A DNA stretch of 37,830 nucleotides from Deltaproteobacteria bacterium (lineage in GTDB: Bacteria > Desulfobacterota > Binatia > UBA9968 > JAJDTQ01): NCBI GenBank assembly GCA_028818755.1, contig JAPPNF010000071.1, positions 1 through 37,830 of the forward strand. Direction: 5' to 3'. Made by a program: the position numbers and the translations under genes. Of the stretch, positions 7,737 through 15,905 are shown in pieces. A model generated the notes under the pieces. It was not told the DNA's origin. It saw only the letters and a program-made list of their open reading frames with translations, and did not search any database. The stretch's first letter is position 1. Every line of letters begins with the position of its first letter.

Positions 7737-9173
7737 CGTGTGCCGGACGGTAGATAGTAGGCGCTACGGGGCACGTGGACGCCGAGTTCGTCCTGGAGCC
7801 ATTTCGCGAGCTTGTCCTGCCACGAACCCGACTCGCTGCCGAAGTGTGACAGGGTGAAATCGGAATCGGTTCTGAAGTTCTCCGCATAGTAGTTGTTGAG
7901 ATAGGACTTTGGCGCCTTCGGGTGGCCGGACAACCACACGCGGCAGGCGCCGTTGTGGCTCCATTCGACAACGGTCGCGCCGCTCATGACGAGTATCAGA
8001 ACCGACTGATTCGCGCCGGCGCCGCTGAGCGTCGCGGCGCTGTCGAGCTTCAATTGCCCGGCAAGTTGTGATGCCTTGCTGCCAAGGGCGAACCACGCAT
8101 CGCGAATCAGGCCGGTCGAAATAAGCTCTCCAAAAGACGTTGCGATATCTCCAGTGGCGATCCAGCGCGGTTTCCCTGACGATCCTGAAGAACCCCTCCA
8201 GGGTCTCCTCGGCCAACCAACGCATGAGGACGGTGCGGGCGCTCTCGGGCACACCGTGCCATCCGGCGGCCGCGTCGCGGTTGGCGAGTCGGGGGTCGCC
8301 GTAGTAGCCGAGAAAGAACCGCTTGAGGCGTTCTTTTGTCGCAACAGAAGGAGATTGCTGCTCGAAGGGTTCCAGCAAAGAAACGGCAATGGCAGTCCGG
8401 ACGTCGGTCGTGTTGAAGCGCAGGTGATGCTCGACGGTCGCGAACTCCAGCAACCGATCTAGTGTGGTGACGTGCCGCTCCGTCACGATAGCTGCGGCGT
8501 GTTCGCGGAGGTATTGGAGGAGCCCGCACTTGAGAAAATCCGACCGGGCAAGCAGGCCCGTCAGGCCGGCGGCGTCCAGGATCGACGGGATTGCCTCGCC
8601 TGACCTCGTGAGCGAACGGAGGAAGCCCAATTCGCCATCTCGGTCAAGAAGTCCGTGGTCACTGCATCGTGTCCGCCATCGGTTCAGGGAAGACGTGCTC
8701 GATGCCTTGAGCTCTCGAAGCAGGATCTCCCGCACGGAATCGAAGGTCCCGAGCGCTCGGGGGTAATAGCCCAGGAAGTTGTACAGCAAAGCCCGCACCG
8801 CGGCGGACTTGGACGTTTGCGCCAGCCACGCGCCATAGCACTGGATGAACTCGGGGTCTTCACCCAACATGCGGGCGGACCCAGGGCGGGTTTGCGCCGC
8901 GGGCAGGAAGTACAGCACCCAAGGAAGTCGCTTCATGTCAAGGGCGGCAAGATCGTTCAGCGACTTCGTGCGTATCCAGGCGTCGCACACACGCTTGTAC
9001 AATTCTTCCAGGTCGTATTTGGGTGGCGGCTTGGCCTCCGCGCCATCAATCTTCTCGCGCACGCGGTGGGCCGCTTCGATCGTGCGTTGCGGCTTGAACG
9101 AATCGGGCAGTGGCGTGAATTCGGTCCAGTCGGTGAGCCTGTCCAACAAACCCTGATGGTGCTGCAATGTCAC
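7730..9173 (-). pseudogene. zorC: Zorya type I ZorC (EH-signature protein), frameshifted
   Basis: The reading frame from 9173 encodes about 353 ZorC-like residues up to FWRAYFD (codon 8117-8115). It then turns into Arg-rich nonsense and stops at 7764. The next frame continues sensibly from 8113 (GLIRDAWFALGSKA, then VVEWSHNGACRVW with the family's signature Glu and His) and stops at 7730, exactly where zorD's ATG overlaps. Removing one base near 8114 restores a 480-residue protein. In Zorya, ZorC is a cytosolic DNA-binding partner acting with ZorD after ZorAB signalling. The start is GTG 9173 (GTGA overlap with zorB) or TTG 9167, which is better spaced from GGGAGG. This is either a real inactivating indel or a sequencing error. 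Confidence 0.85.
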
Positions 9174-10066
9174 CCCTCCCGGTATCGCTCGCGCAAATCG
9201 ACCTTGATCGGGTTCTCGGCCGCATTGTCGTCCGTGGGCTCCAGCAACAGGCGCAGGTCGATTCGGCGGTTGGCGGCGAAACGTTCAGGATCGTTCGTCG
9301 CAGGGCGCGTGTGGCCGTAGCCGCTTGTGCTCAAGATCGGCAACCCGTCTCGGTTGCGCAGATTGTCCAAGCCGGGCTCGCAGGTCGTCAGCATCCGGTG
9401 CACGGTGGCGGCGCGCATGGACGACAGCTCCAGGTTGTCATGGAACCGTTTGCCGGCCGCCACGGGCACGGTGTCGGTATGTCCTTCGATCAACAGGGTT
9501 TCCAGGCGCCAGCGGAAGGCCAATCGCCGACACTCGTACGGAGGCGACGATGTTGGCCGATAACAGTACTCCGAGAACTCCGACGTCTCTGTTGGCGACT
9601 TCCTCGACTCTCCAGACCGGGCTCCCGGCGACGCTCCCAACTCTCCGGACCAAGCGTAACAGGACGCGACGACGCCGATGGCGTGGGCGAGTCGACCAAC
9701 GTTGGCGTGATGTCCCGGCAGGGGGGTCTCGCCACCCGAAGGGAAGTTGACGGTGTTCTCCGAAAGCCGGAGGATGCCCTGGTCTGCAAGCACTTCGACG
9801 GTCAAGTCGGCGTGCCGCAACTGCATGGCTATGTCCTGGAGAATCTGGAGTCGGGCTTCATCTGCCGCCATGAGCTCTCTCCTGACCTCGTCCCGTTTTC
9901 GTGTCTCTTCCTCCAACTTCTTCGTCTGCGTGGCCAACTGGTGGGCGAAGACGGCAAGCATGATCATGAACACGAATATGAAGGCCGCCACCAGGTCGCT
10001 TACGTTGGCGAGGTAGTTGTTGTCGTGGGAGCCGGTTCGGGAACCTGATCTTGAAGCGATTCTCAT
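9170..10066 (-). CDS. zorB: Zorya ZorB, MotB/OmpA-like peptidoglycan-anchoring stator subunit
   Basis: This 298-residue protein has one N-terminal transmembrane helix (about 25-41) preceded by N21-V-S-D24; this Asp is the MotB-type proton-pathway residue. A charged coiled linker (45-85) follows. The C-terminal OmpA-like peptidoglycan-binding domain has EGHTDTVPV (194-202), NLELSSMRAATV (211-222), GYGHTRP (249-255) and ANRRIDLRL (265-273). A Pro/Ser-rich loop at 140-178 interrupts the domain and looks like a lineage insert. ZorB pairs with ZorA as an inner-membrane proton-driven motor that senses envelope perturbation. The ATG overlaps the zorA stop (ATGA) and its stop overlaps the zorC GTG. 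Confidence 0.92.
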   Translation of the reverse strand: MRIASRSGSRTGSHDNNYLANVSDLVAAFIFVFMIMLAVFAHQLATQTKKLEEETRKRDEVRRELMAADEARLQILQDIAMQLRHADLTVEVLADQGILRLSENTVNFPSGGETPLPGHHANVGRLAHAIGVVASCYAWSGELGASPGARSGESRKSPTETSEFSEYCYRPTSSPPYECRRLAFRWRLETLLIEGHTDTVPVAAGKRFHDNLELSSMRAATVHRMLTTCEPGLDNLRNRDGLPILSTSGYGHTRPATNDPERFAANRRIDLRLLLEPTDDNAAENPIKVDLRERYREG

Positions 10067-11763
10067 CCCTGGGAGGCTCCCCTCCGGGGCGTGAGTCGTT
10101 CAAGGATCTCTTCGAGGTCGTCTAGGAAATCCTTGAGTTCGCCCACCGCGCCCGCGAGCTTCTCCACGGTGCCCGCCGCGGTCTTGTCCAACTCGTTGGC
10201 GAACCGCTTGACTTGATCGCAGTAGTTGGAGAGCCCTTCGTTCAGCTTGACGAAGACGGCCTCGAGGGACGCATCCACCGACACGAACCGCCGTTCGTAC
10301 GTTTCCCATACGCTTTGCACTTTCGTCTGCGTCGCGTCGAGCGTCTTCACGGATTCGGTCAACCGGTTGGCTGCCTGCTGCATGTCGGCGAGGGTGCGAG
10401 ACGCTTGATCTCCTGCGATTCGCATGTTCTCGGCGGCGCCCGTGAGAGGGGCGGCGGCTCGTTCCAGGAGCTCGTGTGAGTTGCCCATGGCGTTTCGAAG
10501 TCTGTTCATCTCTCCAATGTATCCTTGCATCTCTTCCAGAGTCCGAGCGCTTTGCCGGGTCGATTGGTCCAGTGCCGCGGCGGCAGCGTTCAGAGTCTCC
10601 AACGTGCCGGAAAATTGAGAGACGGCCGTGCTACTGGCTTGAGCCATATCATCAGCAAACGTGCCGGCCGACGCGGCGAGGGCGCGGTTCAGTTGCTCGA
10701 CCGTAGCCGCTAGGTTGTCGAACTGGGAGCCGGTTTGCTCACTCAGAACCGCAGCGAACTTGTCGACCGCCGCACTCAGAAACTGTCCGGCGTTGGTCGC
10801 CTGCTGTTCGCGAACTTGTTCCATGATCTCGACCAGACGTTCGAGTTGCGGTGACAACCGGTTGGCGATCCTTTCCTCAAGGGCCTGTTGGATGGAGAAC
10901 ACAAGCTCCGTATTGAACGTCTTGAGCTCCTCAACCGTTGCCGTTTGTTGCGAGACAGCCTCGTACAACAACCCCTCGGGCGTGACGCGCAGCAGGCGCG
11001 TTTCCAGTTCGAGCACCCAGCGGTCCAGCGCGACGTGCAGGGTTCTCACCCGCCGGCGTTCGACGAAGAGGAAGACGAGCGAGAAAAACAGCCCCACGAC
11101 AGAGGTCGCGAAGGCGAGCGCGGCGCCGCCGAGCAGACCTTGGAGTGAGGTGACCAGATCGGTGGCGCCGCTCTGCGCCATCCCTGTGCTCGCTGCATGG
11201 ACGCCGAAAGCCAAGCCGACGAAGGTGCCCAGGATCCCCGATCCCGTGAGAATGTTGGGAATGGACTGGTAGACGGTGGATATGCGAGGAAAGATAATCG
11301 TATCGTCATTGAGGTAACGGGAAACTTCTCCGGGATTCTTGATGACGGGCACTTCGGATTCCCGGGGCTTGATCAGCGTTTCCTCGAACTCTTGCCACGG
11401 CAACCCCACCGTGTCCGTCGCCATCCGGTGGTATCGTTCGAACCCTTTCGTAAAACCTGTTCGAAGTCTCTGGATGTCGTCCGGGTCCTGCGCCCCTTCG
11501 CTTGCATCGTGAGTCTCAGGGCGAGGTAGCTCCTTGACCAAACGCTTGAGGCGTTGACGCAGTCTCCATGTCTTGAAGGAGTGCGGCACGGCCGCGATCA
11601 GGAAGATAAGAACGATGGCCGCGCACCAAGCTTGCGTGAACGCAGGGTCCAGAACGTAAGGGGAGACGGCTTCGATCTCGTGGGTGACGTGCGTGACGAA
11701 CCGGAAAATGACTCCGGGTAGGTCGCCAAGGGCATTCAGGATTGAGTTGAAGCCGCCGTTCAT
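10063..11763 (-). CDS. zorA: Zorya ZorA, MotA/ExbB-like motor subunit with long coiled-coil tail
   Basis: This 566-residue protein has a TM helix at about 44-60, then the MotA/TolQ/ExbB domain with two further helices. These are around 170-190 (SGILGTFVGLAFGVHAAS) and 210-235 (LLGGAALAFATSVVGLFFSL). The remaining 300 residues form an Ala/Gln/Glu-rich helical tail, as in ZorA, where the tail projects into the cytoplasm and transmits the signal to ZorC/ZorD. It is the first gene of the zorABCD operon. The start codon has only a weak GGGA upstream, and an inverted repeat (TGGAGC-GTCTG-GCTCCA, 11796-11812 allowing the loop) lies about 35 nt upstream. No clear promoter was found. Confidence 0.92.
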   Translation of the reverse strand: MNGGFNSILNALGDLPGVIFRFVTHVTHEIEAVSPYVLDPAFTQAWCAAIVLIFLIAAVPHSFKTWRLRQRLKRLVKELPRPETHDASEGAQDPDDIQRLRTGFTKGFERYHRMATDTVGLPWQEFEETLIKPRESEVPVIKNPGEVSRYLNDDTIIFPRISTVYQSIPNILTGSGILGTFVGLAFGVHAASTGMAQSGATDLVTSLQGLLGGAALAFATSVVGLFFSLVFLFVERRRVRTLHVALDRWVLELETRLLRVTPEGLLYEAVSQQTATVEELKTFNTELVFSIQQALEERIANRLSPQLERLVEIMEQVREQQATNAGQFLSAAVDKFAAVLSEQTGSQFDNLAATVEQLNRALAASAGTFADDMAQASSTAVSQFSGTLETLNAAAAALDQSTRQSARTLEEMQGYIGEMNRLRNAMGNSHELLERAAAPLTGAAENMRIAGDQASRTLADMQQAANRLTESVKTLDATQTKVQSVWETYERRFVSVDASLEAVFVKLNEGLSNYCDQVKRFANELDKTAAGTVEKLAGAVGELKDFLDDLEEILERLTPRRGASQG

Positions 11764-11795
11764 TGCGTCCCGGATTCAATAAGTATGTTGAGGCC

Positions 11796-11812
11796 TGGAG
11801 CGTCTGGCTCCA
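11796..11812. promoter_or_regulatory. Short inverted repeat upstream of zorA
   Basis: A 6-bp perfect inverted repeat (TGGAGC / GCTCCA) with a 5-base loop lies in the 269-bp divergent gap between zorA and the uracil-DNA glycosylase gene, 33 nt upstream of the zorA ATG. It could be a repressor site or a leader hairpin, or chance. I saw nothing else convincing in this gap. Confidence 0.25.
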
Positions 11813-12032
11813 AGATACATGCATGCAGCGTTCGTTTCGTGCCGAAACGCCGTCAACTTCTGCCAGAGCAGTTAGGGAACTCGGTACTGGCGAATGGTTA
11901 CATACAGTCTGAGGCTGGACTTGTAAAATGCCCCAAGGGTAGCTGCCGGTTCCTCGATTGGTGTCGAGGAACTGCGGACGGTACTTTGTCGCCGTTGGCG
12001 CACCGCTGCCCGATGCGCTATGCCTCCCGGCT

Positions 12033-12737
12033 ATGCAACGGGACTCCCTGGAACGCGTCAACCGCGCCGTGGTCCGGTGCCGGAAGTGTCCGCGGCTGGT
12101 GGCGTGGCGCGCCGAGTCCGCGGCCAATCCGCCGCGGCGCTACCACGGCCAGCCTTACTGGGCCAAGCCCCTGCCGGGTTTCGGCGACGGCGCGGCGCGG
12201 GTCCTGATCGTGGGTCTGGCCCCAGCGGCTCACGGCGGCAACCGCACTGGCCGGATGTTTACCGGAGACCGCAGTGGCGACTGGCTCTACCGCGCGCTCT
12301 TCGAGCACGGCTTCGCCAACCAGGCCGAGTCGGTGGACCGCGACGACGGTCTGGAGCTCACCGACTGCTACATTTCCGCTGCGGTCCGCTGCGCACCCCC
12401 CGCCAACAAGCCGGCCCGTGACGAGTTCGACAACTGCCGCGGCTATCTGGTCCGCGACCTCCGGCTGCTCCGCCGTCTCAGGGTGGTCATCGCCCTGGGC
12501 AAGATCGCCTTCGACTCCTACCTCAAGGCCGCAGCCGAGGCAGGCGAAGCGCTCCCCCGGCCGCGCCCCAGGTTCGTCCACGGAAGTCGCTACGACCTCG
12601 CCGAGAACCTGACCCTTCTGGGATCGTACCACCCCAGCCAGCAGAACACCTTCACCGGAAAGCTCACCGTGCCCATGTTCCACGATGTCTTCCGCACGGC
12701 ATGGGAACTTCTGGACGGCCGGGGTAGGCGGGTTTGA
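12033..12737 (+). CDS. Family 5 (UDGb-type) uracil-DNA glycosylase
   Basis: This 234-residue protein has motif A GLAPAAHGGNRTGR (61-74) and motif B YHPSQQNT (199-206), both diagnostic of family 5 UDG. In that family the motif A Asp/Asn of other UDGs is missing and activity extends to hypoxanthine and other deaminated bases. C16, C19, C120 and C135 are the expected [4Fe-4S] ligands. It excises deaminated bases from DNA. I chose ATG 12033 because family members begin a few residues before the CxxC; upstream TTG 11958 and GTG 11961 are in frame but would add non-conserved sequence, and none has a clear ribosome-binding site. It is divergent from zorA and may be host or island cargo. Confidence 0.88.
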   Translation: MQRDSLERVNRAVVRCRKCPRLVAWRAESAANPPRRYHGQPYWAKPLPGFGDGAARVLIVGLAPAAHGGNRTGRMFTGDRSGDWLYRALFEHGFANQAESVDRDDGLELTDCYISAAVRCAPPANKPARDEFDNCRGYLVRDLRLLRRLRVVIALGKIAFDSYLKAAAEAGEALPRPRPRFVHGSRYDLAENLTLLGSYHPSQQNTFTGKLTVPMFHDVFRTAWELLDGRGRRV

Positions 12738-12862
12738 AACTTGGTCGTCTTGCGTGTCTCGGGCCTAGAGCCCAAAGGGAGGCCGAAGCGTGTCGTTTGC
12801 GGCGAATATGGCATTTATGTTAGATGGTTACGTATTGCCGTTGTCGAAACGGAGGCGGGCCA

Positions 12863-13321
12863 ATGGGAAATCGAGTCATGAAGGACGGAGAGACTGGGTT
12901 TGCGAGCGGTCGGGACGCAGTTCTTGCCGACCAGATCGGCAGGAAACTGGCAGAGCTGCTGGATGGCACTGAGCCGGTTCCGGTTCGATTTGGCGCGACC
13001 GGCGAGGAAACGGTCGAGATTCCTGCCGAAGCCCTGCGGCTTCTGCGGGAGATTCTGGACCAGATGGCCCGTGGCAATACAGTTGCGTTGACACCGGTTC
13101 AGGCCGAGTTGACCACACGGCAGGCGGCCGATCTCTTGCAGGTTTCGAGGACGTTCCTAGTACGGTTGCTCGATGAGGGACGAATCCCATGCCGTAAGGT
13201 CGGCTCACATCGGCGTGTGCGGACCGAAGATATTCTCGCCTATCGTCGGGATACGGAGTCTCATCGCCGAGATGCGCTGGACGAGTTGACTGCCCAGGAC
13301 CAGAAACTCGGCTTGCAATAG
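12863..13321 (+). CDS. Excisionase-type HTH antitoxin of a PIN toxin pair
   Basis: This 152-residue protein has a C-terminal helix-turn-helix of the excisionase/MerR-like (HTH_17) type. It contains LTTRQAADLLQVSRTFLVRL (83-102) followed by EGRIPCRKVGSHRRVRTEDI (105-124). The N-terminal part has VEIPAEALRLLREIL, probably a dimerisation or toxin-binding segment. Such proteins are usual antitoxin partners of PIN-domain toxins, and a PIN gene follows after 3 nt. ATG 12863 was chosen over the longer 12824 frame because GGAGG sits 7 nt upstream. It probably autorepresses the operon. The assignment rests on motif and pairing. Confidence 0.85.
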   Translation: MGNRVMKDGETGFASGRDAVLADQIGRKLAELLDGTEPVPVRFGATGEETVEIPAEALRLLREILDQMARGNTVALTPVQAELTTRQAADLLQVSRTFLVRLLDEGRIPCRKVGSHRRVRTEDILAYRRDTESHRRDALDELTAQDQKLGLQ

Positions 13322-13324
13322 CCG

Positions 13325-13894
13325 ATGGACCGATTGACGGCGTTGCTCGACGCCAACGTCCTGTATCCCGCTGGCCTTCGAGACTTTCTTCTGCGGCTGG
13401 CGGATCAATACTTGTACCAACCGCTTTGGAGCGTCGCGATTCATGAAGAATGGATCGCCAACCTTCTCGCCGACCGGCCCGATCTCACAGTCGACAGGCT
13501 GGAGCGTACCCGTACAATCATGGACGAGCACTTTCCCGAGGCGGTCGTTTCTGGTTACGAAGCTCTCATCGCGGAACTCGACCTCCCTGACGTCCGCGAC
13601 CGCCATGTTCTGGCGGCGGCGATCCACGGTTGTGCCGGTGTAGTCGTGACCTTCAACCTGCGGGATTTTCCCGCGGACCGACTGGCGCCGCACCGCTTGG
13701 AAGCACAACATCCCGATGCCTTCATTGGCGATCTTCTCGAATCTCAGCCCGAAGCGGTTCTTGCTGCTGTCCGCGGCCATCGTGCCGCATTGAGGAACCC
13801 TCCGCGGTCATCGATAGAGCATCTGGCCGCGCTTGAGAGACTGGGGCTCGCTCGAACGGCCTCAGTCCTCTGGAATCACAAGGATGTCATCTAG
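13325..13894 (+). CDS. PIN-domain ribonuclease toxin (VapC-like)
   Basis: This 189-residue protein has the PIN acidic set: D9 in LLDANVLYP, E41/E42, D92 in VRDRHVLAAA and D114 in FNLRDFP. These would bind Mg2+ for RNA cleavage. The order and spacing match toxins of the PIN_3/VapC46-like group, which are longer than classical VapC because of a C-terminal helical tail (130-189). It is encoded directly after its antitoxin. Its last 11 nt overlap the start of the next gene, which ties the unknown downstream protein to the same transcript. All catalytic residues are present, so the toxin looks functional. Confidence 0.85.
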   Translation: MDRLTALLDANVLYPAGLRDFLLRLADQYLYQPLWSVAIHEEWIANLLADRPDLTVDRLERTRTIMDEHFPEAVVSGYEALIAELDLPDVRDRHVLAAAIHGCAGVVVTFNLRDFPADRLAPHRLEAQHPDAFIGDLLESQPEAVLAAVRGHRAALRNPPRSSIEHLAALERLGLARTASVLWNHKDVI

Positions 13895-15245
13895 CGTTCA
13901 ATCGGCGGACACTGATGCACGCGTTTCCTGCGTCTTGGACGTCCACACCGAGGATACGTTGGACTACCTCGAAGCGGCTGTTTTTTCAGGACGTCATTTC
14001 TCGTACGCGATTCCCTACGTTTCTGGCCAAACGATCAAGAAACAACTCTGCCTGATTCAGGTGATCGGGTACGAACACATCGATCGCGGGACCTGGGGTT
14101 CACTTTACGCTTGTATCGCCAATTCTGGAGGCAAAGCTACAACCGCCCAACGTTATCTGACCCTGACCAACTTCGTTCGGGTCTCGGACGTTTGCCACCA
14201 GCAGTTGATGGAGAATATCCCGGAGAGGTCTGCTGAATACCTTCTTCGTGACCTCGGGGTTGATTTCCGAACGCTTCCGGCAAGAACGGGTCAACAGGTA
14301 TGGCGTGCTCTCAAAGACCTCAGCGGACAGAGGGCTGAATTGGAGGAACTCGAAGTTCACACCCGCCGAATCAATCTCGATCCAGCCACGGAGCGGGCAG
14401 AAACGTTGGCCGCCGAGAAGGATGCCACTGGCCTTAGTCTAGAAATCGCTGGATTCAAGAGAAGCGATATCCTCAGGAGTTGGACACCCCAAACCGGCAG
14501 GATTGGGGTGTCCTTTCTTCGTGGATTGCCGCAATACCGGACCTATGAGGACAGCGCTATTGCACGCGATCAGCATGCTTTTCCGGGATGGGAGCTTATC
14601 GGGCAACACGTTACCGGTATCGCCGAATTCAGCAATGACCAAAATAAGAGACTGACCATTATCAATGCTAATCGTAACGACCTCGAAAAGGCACTCGGTG
14701 TCGACCTGATATATTTTCATCGTGGATTCGAGGCATTCACCTTTGTTCAGTACAAGATGATGGACCGAAGAACCAAAGATGGCCAACCTTATCACAACCC
14801 AAGGTCACGCCAGGACTACAAAGAGCTCCAGAGAATGCGTCGCCTGTGGCACGGCGTCAGGAAGTCCAACCTCGGTGACTCGGAGCAGGACTATCGTCTT
14901 GGCCTGTGTCCGATCTTTTTCAAACTCTGTAGGCGAATTGTGCTTGAGCCGGACGAAGGAGGGATCACCAGTGGGGCCTATGTTCCGTTGGATCAGTGGC
15001 AGAAACTGGTGATTTCGCCGAAAACCAAAGGCCCCCACGGCGGGCGTCGTCTCGGGCATTTCAATCTCGAAGGCCGGTACCTGACGACGACGGCATTCGT
15101 CGAACTCGTGCAACGGGGCTTGGTCGGCACAAAGACTCTAGACACCCAATTTGTAGCGGGCATTGTGGAAAGACTGGTCGCCGAGGACCACTCCGTGATT
15201 TACGCAGTAGAACAACTAAGGGGCAGAGCCACGCGACGAAGTTGA
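13884..15245 (+). CDS. Unknown 453-residue protein with possible PD-(D/E)XK nuclease core
   Basis: I do not recognise a named family. The start ATG 13884 overlaps the PIN toxin stop by 11 nt; a longer frame from 13833 exists but lies inside the PIN gene. Residues 257-292 read LTIINANRNDLEKALGVDLI then FTFVQYKM. E268, D274 and Q289-x-K291 are spaced as in Mrr-like PD-(D/E)XK endonucleases (D-x14-QxK). That is a motif-level inference, not a proven fold. The rest is soluble, without membrane segments. Two 60-base lines I counted in this gene (14101-14160, 14641-14700) are 48% and 42% G+C, far below the neighbours, which suggests recent acquisition. Context favours a defence or addiction role. 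Confidence 0.75.
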   Translation: MSSSVQSADTDARVSCVLDVHTEDTLDYLEAAVFSGRHFSYAIPYVSGQTIKKQLCLIQVIGYEHIDRGTWGSLYACIANSGGKATTAQRYLTLTNFVRVSDVCHQQLMENIPERSAEYLLRDLGVDFRTLPARTGQQVWRALKDLSGQRAELEELEVHTRRINLDPATERAETLAAEKDATGLSLEIAGFKRSDILRSWTPQTGRIGVSFLRGLPQYRTYEDSAIARDQHAFPGWELIGQHVTGIAEFSNDQNKRLTIINANRNDLEKALGVDLIYFHRGFEAFTFVQYKMMDRRTKDGQPYHNPRSRQDYKELQRMRRLWHGVRKSNLGDSEQDYRLGLCPIFFKLCRRIVLEPDEGGITSGAYVPLDQWQKLVISPKTKGPHGGRRLGHFNLEGRYLTTTAFVELVQRGLVGTKTLDTQFVAGIVERLVAEDHSVIYAVEQLRGRATRRS

Positions 15246-15357
15246 GGCACCAACTGGCCAGATGAAGTCGCGCGGATCCTTCGGCATGGTCGCGCTTCAT
15301 ATCGTCATATCTGTCATGTCAGTGACTGGCTCAAGATCGTGCCATGAACCGCGCGGC

Positions 15358-15729
15358 TCAGATCAGATCATCAACCGCAACATCTAGCGCTGCGGCGATA
15401 GAGGAGAGTGTTTTCGCCGACCCGGTTCGTTTGCCCGTCTCAATTTGCGAAAGGTACACGGGATTGATACCTGCGGCCTCAGCGAGCTGCTTCTGGGTCA
15501 GGCGGCGATGGTCCCTGTACACCCTGATGGGATTCTCTCCCCCCAAGAGACGGTCCACCACCGTGACGGGAAAAGACTCACCTCCAGCAGACTTCGCGAG
15601 ATCGTAGAGTTCCTCGTCCGTCATTGCGCCTTCGTCGTCCATGGAAGCTAGTCGTTTGTACTCTCCCCACGGGATCACTGCGTATGCCGGCTTCCCATTC
15701 TTGTCGACAATGACTTGGGGCTTGCTCAC
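15358..15729 (-). CDS. XRE-family HTH antitoxin-like regulator with Phd/YefM-like N-terminus
   Basis: This 123-residue protein has an N-terminal KPQVIVDKNGKPAYAVIPWG segment, typical of prevent-host-death-type antitoxins. A C-terminal XRE helix-turn-helix follows (LTQKQLAEAAGINPVYLSQI, then ETGKR). GTG 15729 was chosen because GGGAG lies 6 nt upstream; the longer frame from 15756 starts inside the leader. No toxin gene (RelE, HigB or Fic type) lies on either side in the same direction, so it looks orphaned. It converges on the unknown protein gene ending at 15245 and probably binds its own promoter at 15799-15827. Confidence 0.75.
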   Translation of the reverse strand: MSKPQVIVDKNGKPAYAVIPWGEYKRLASMDDEGAMTDEELYDLAKSAGGESFPVTVVDRLLGGENPIRVYRDHRRLTQKQLAEAAGINPVYLSQIETGKRTGSAKTLSSIAAALDVAVDDLI

Positions 15730-15798
15730 GGGGTTCTCCCTGGGCGCGTGTAGCATTCAATCATCGAAATCGCGAGTGCTATACTTCATTTAGCAGAC

Positions 15799-15827
15799 TA
15801 TATAGCAAAACGCTTTTATCGCGTCGA
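15799..15827 (-). promoter_or_regulatory. Promoter of the XRE regulator gene
   Basis: On the minus strand TCGACG (15827-15822), 17 bp and TATATA (15804-15799), about 70 nt before the GTG start. The GCGTTTTGCTATA stretch across the -10 is also present in the respiratory operon promoter at 4752-4764. Confidence 0.45.
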
Positions 15828-15848
15828 GCCAGTTCCAAGGGACTGGGG

Positions 15849-15877
15849 TTGACTTGCTGTAGCCAATCGACTACACA
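15849..15877 (+). promoter_or_regulatory. Promoter of the HigA-like antidote gene
   Basis: TTGACT (15849-15854), 17 bp and TACACA (15872-15877), about 29 nt before the ATG at 15906. It is divergent from the XRE promoter, with the two -35 boxes about 20 bp apart, so either regulator could control both genes. Confidence 0.5.
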
Positions 15878-15905
15878 GCAGGCTTCGACGTACAGGAGAG
15901 ACGAT

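Noticed and set aside
7764..8114. C-terminal 116 residues of the uninterrupted zorC frame as genuine protein
   Set aside because: Arg-rich, no similarity to ZorC; the alternative frame carries the EH signature and the overlap with zorD.
8105..8126. Programmed frameshifting in zorC
   Set aside because: No slippery heptamer, stop-codon context or downstream hairpin that I can see; a mutation or sequencing error is simpler.
12738..12862. GGGC-CTAGA-GCCC as a terminator after the glycosylase gene
   Set aside because: Stem of only four pairs without a T-run; too weak to call.
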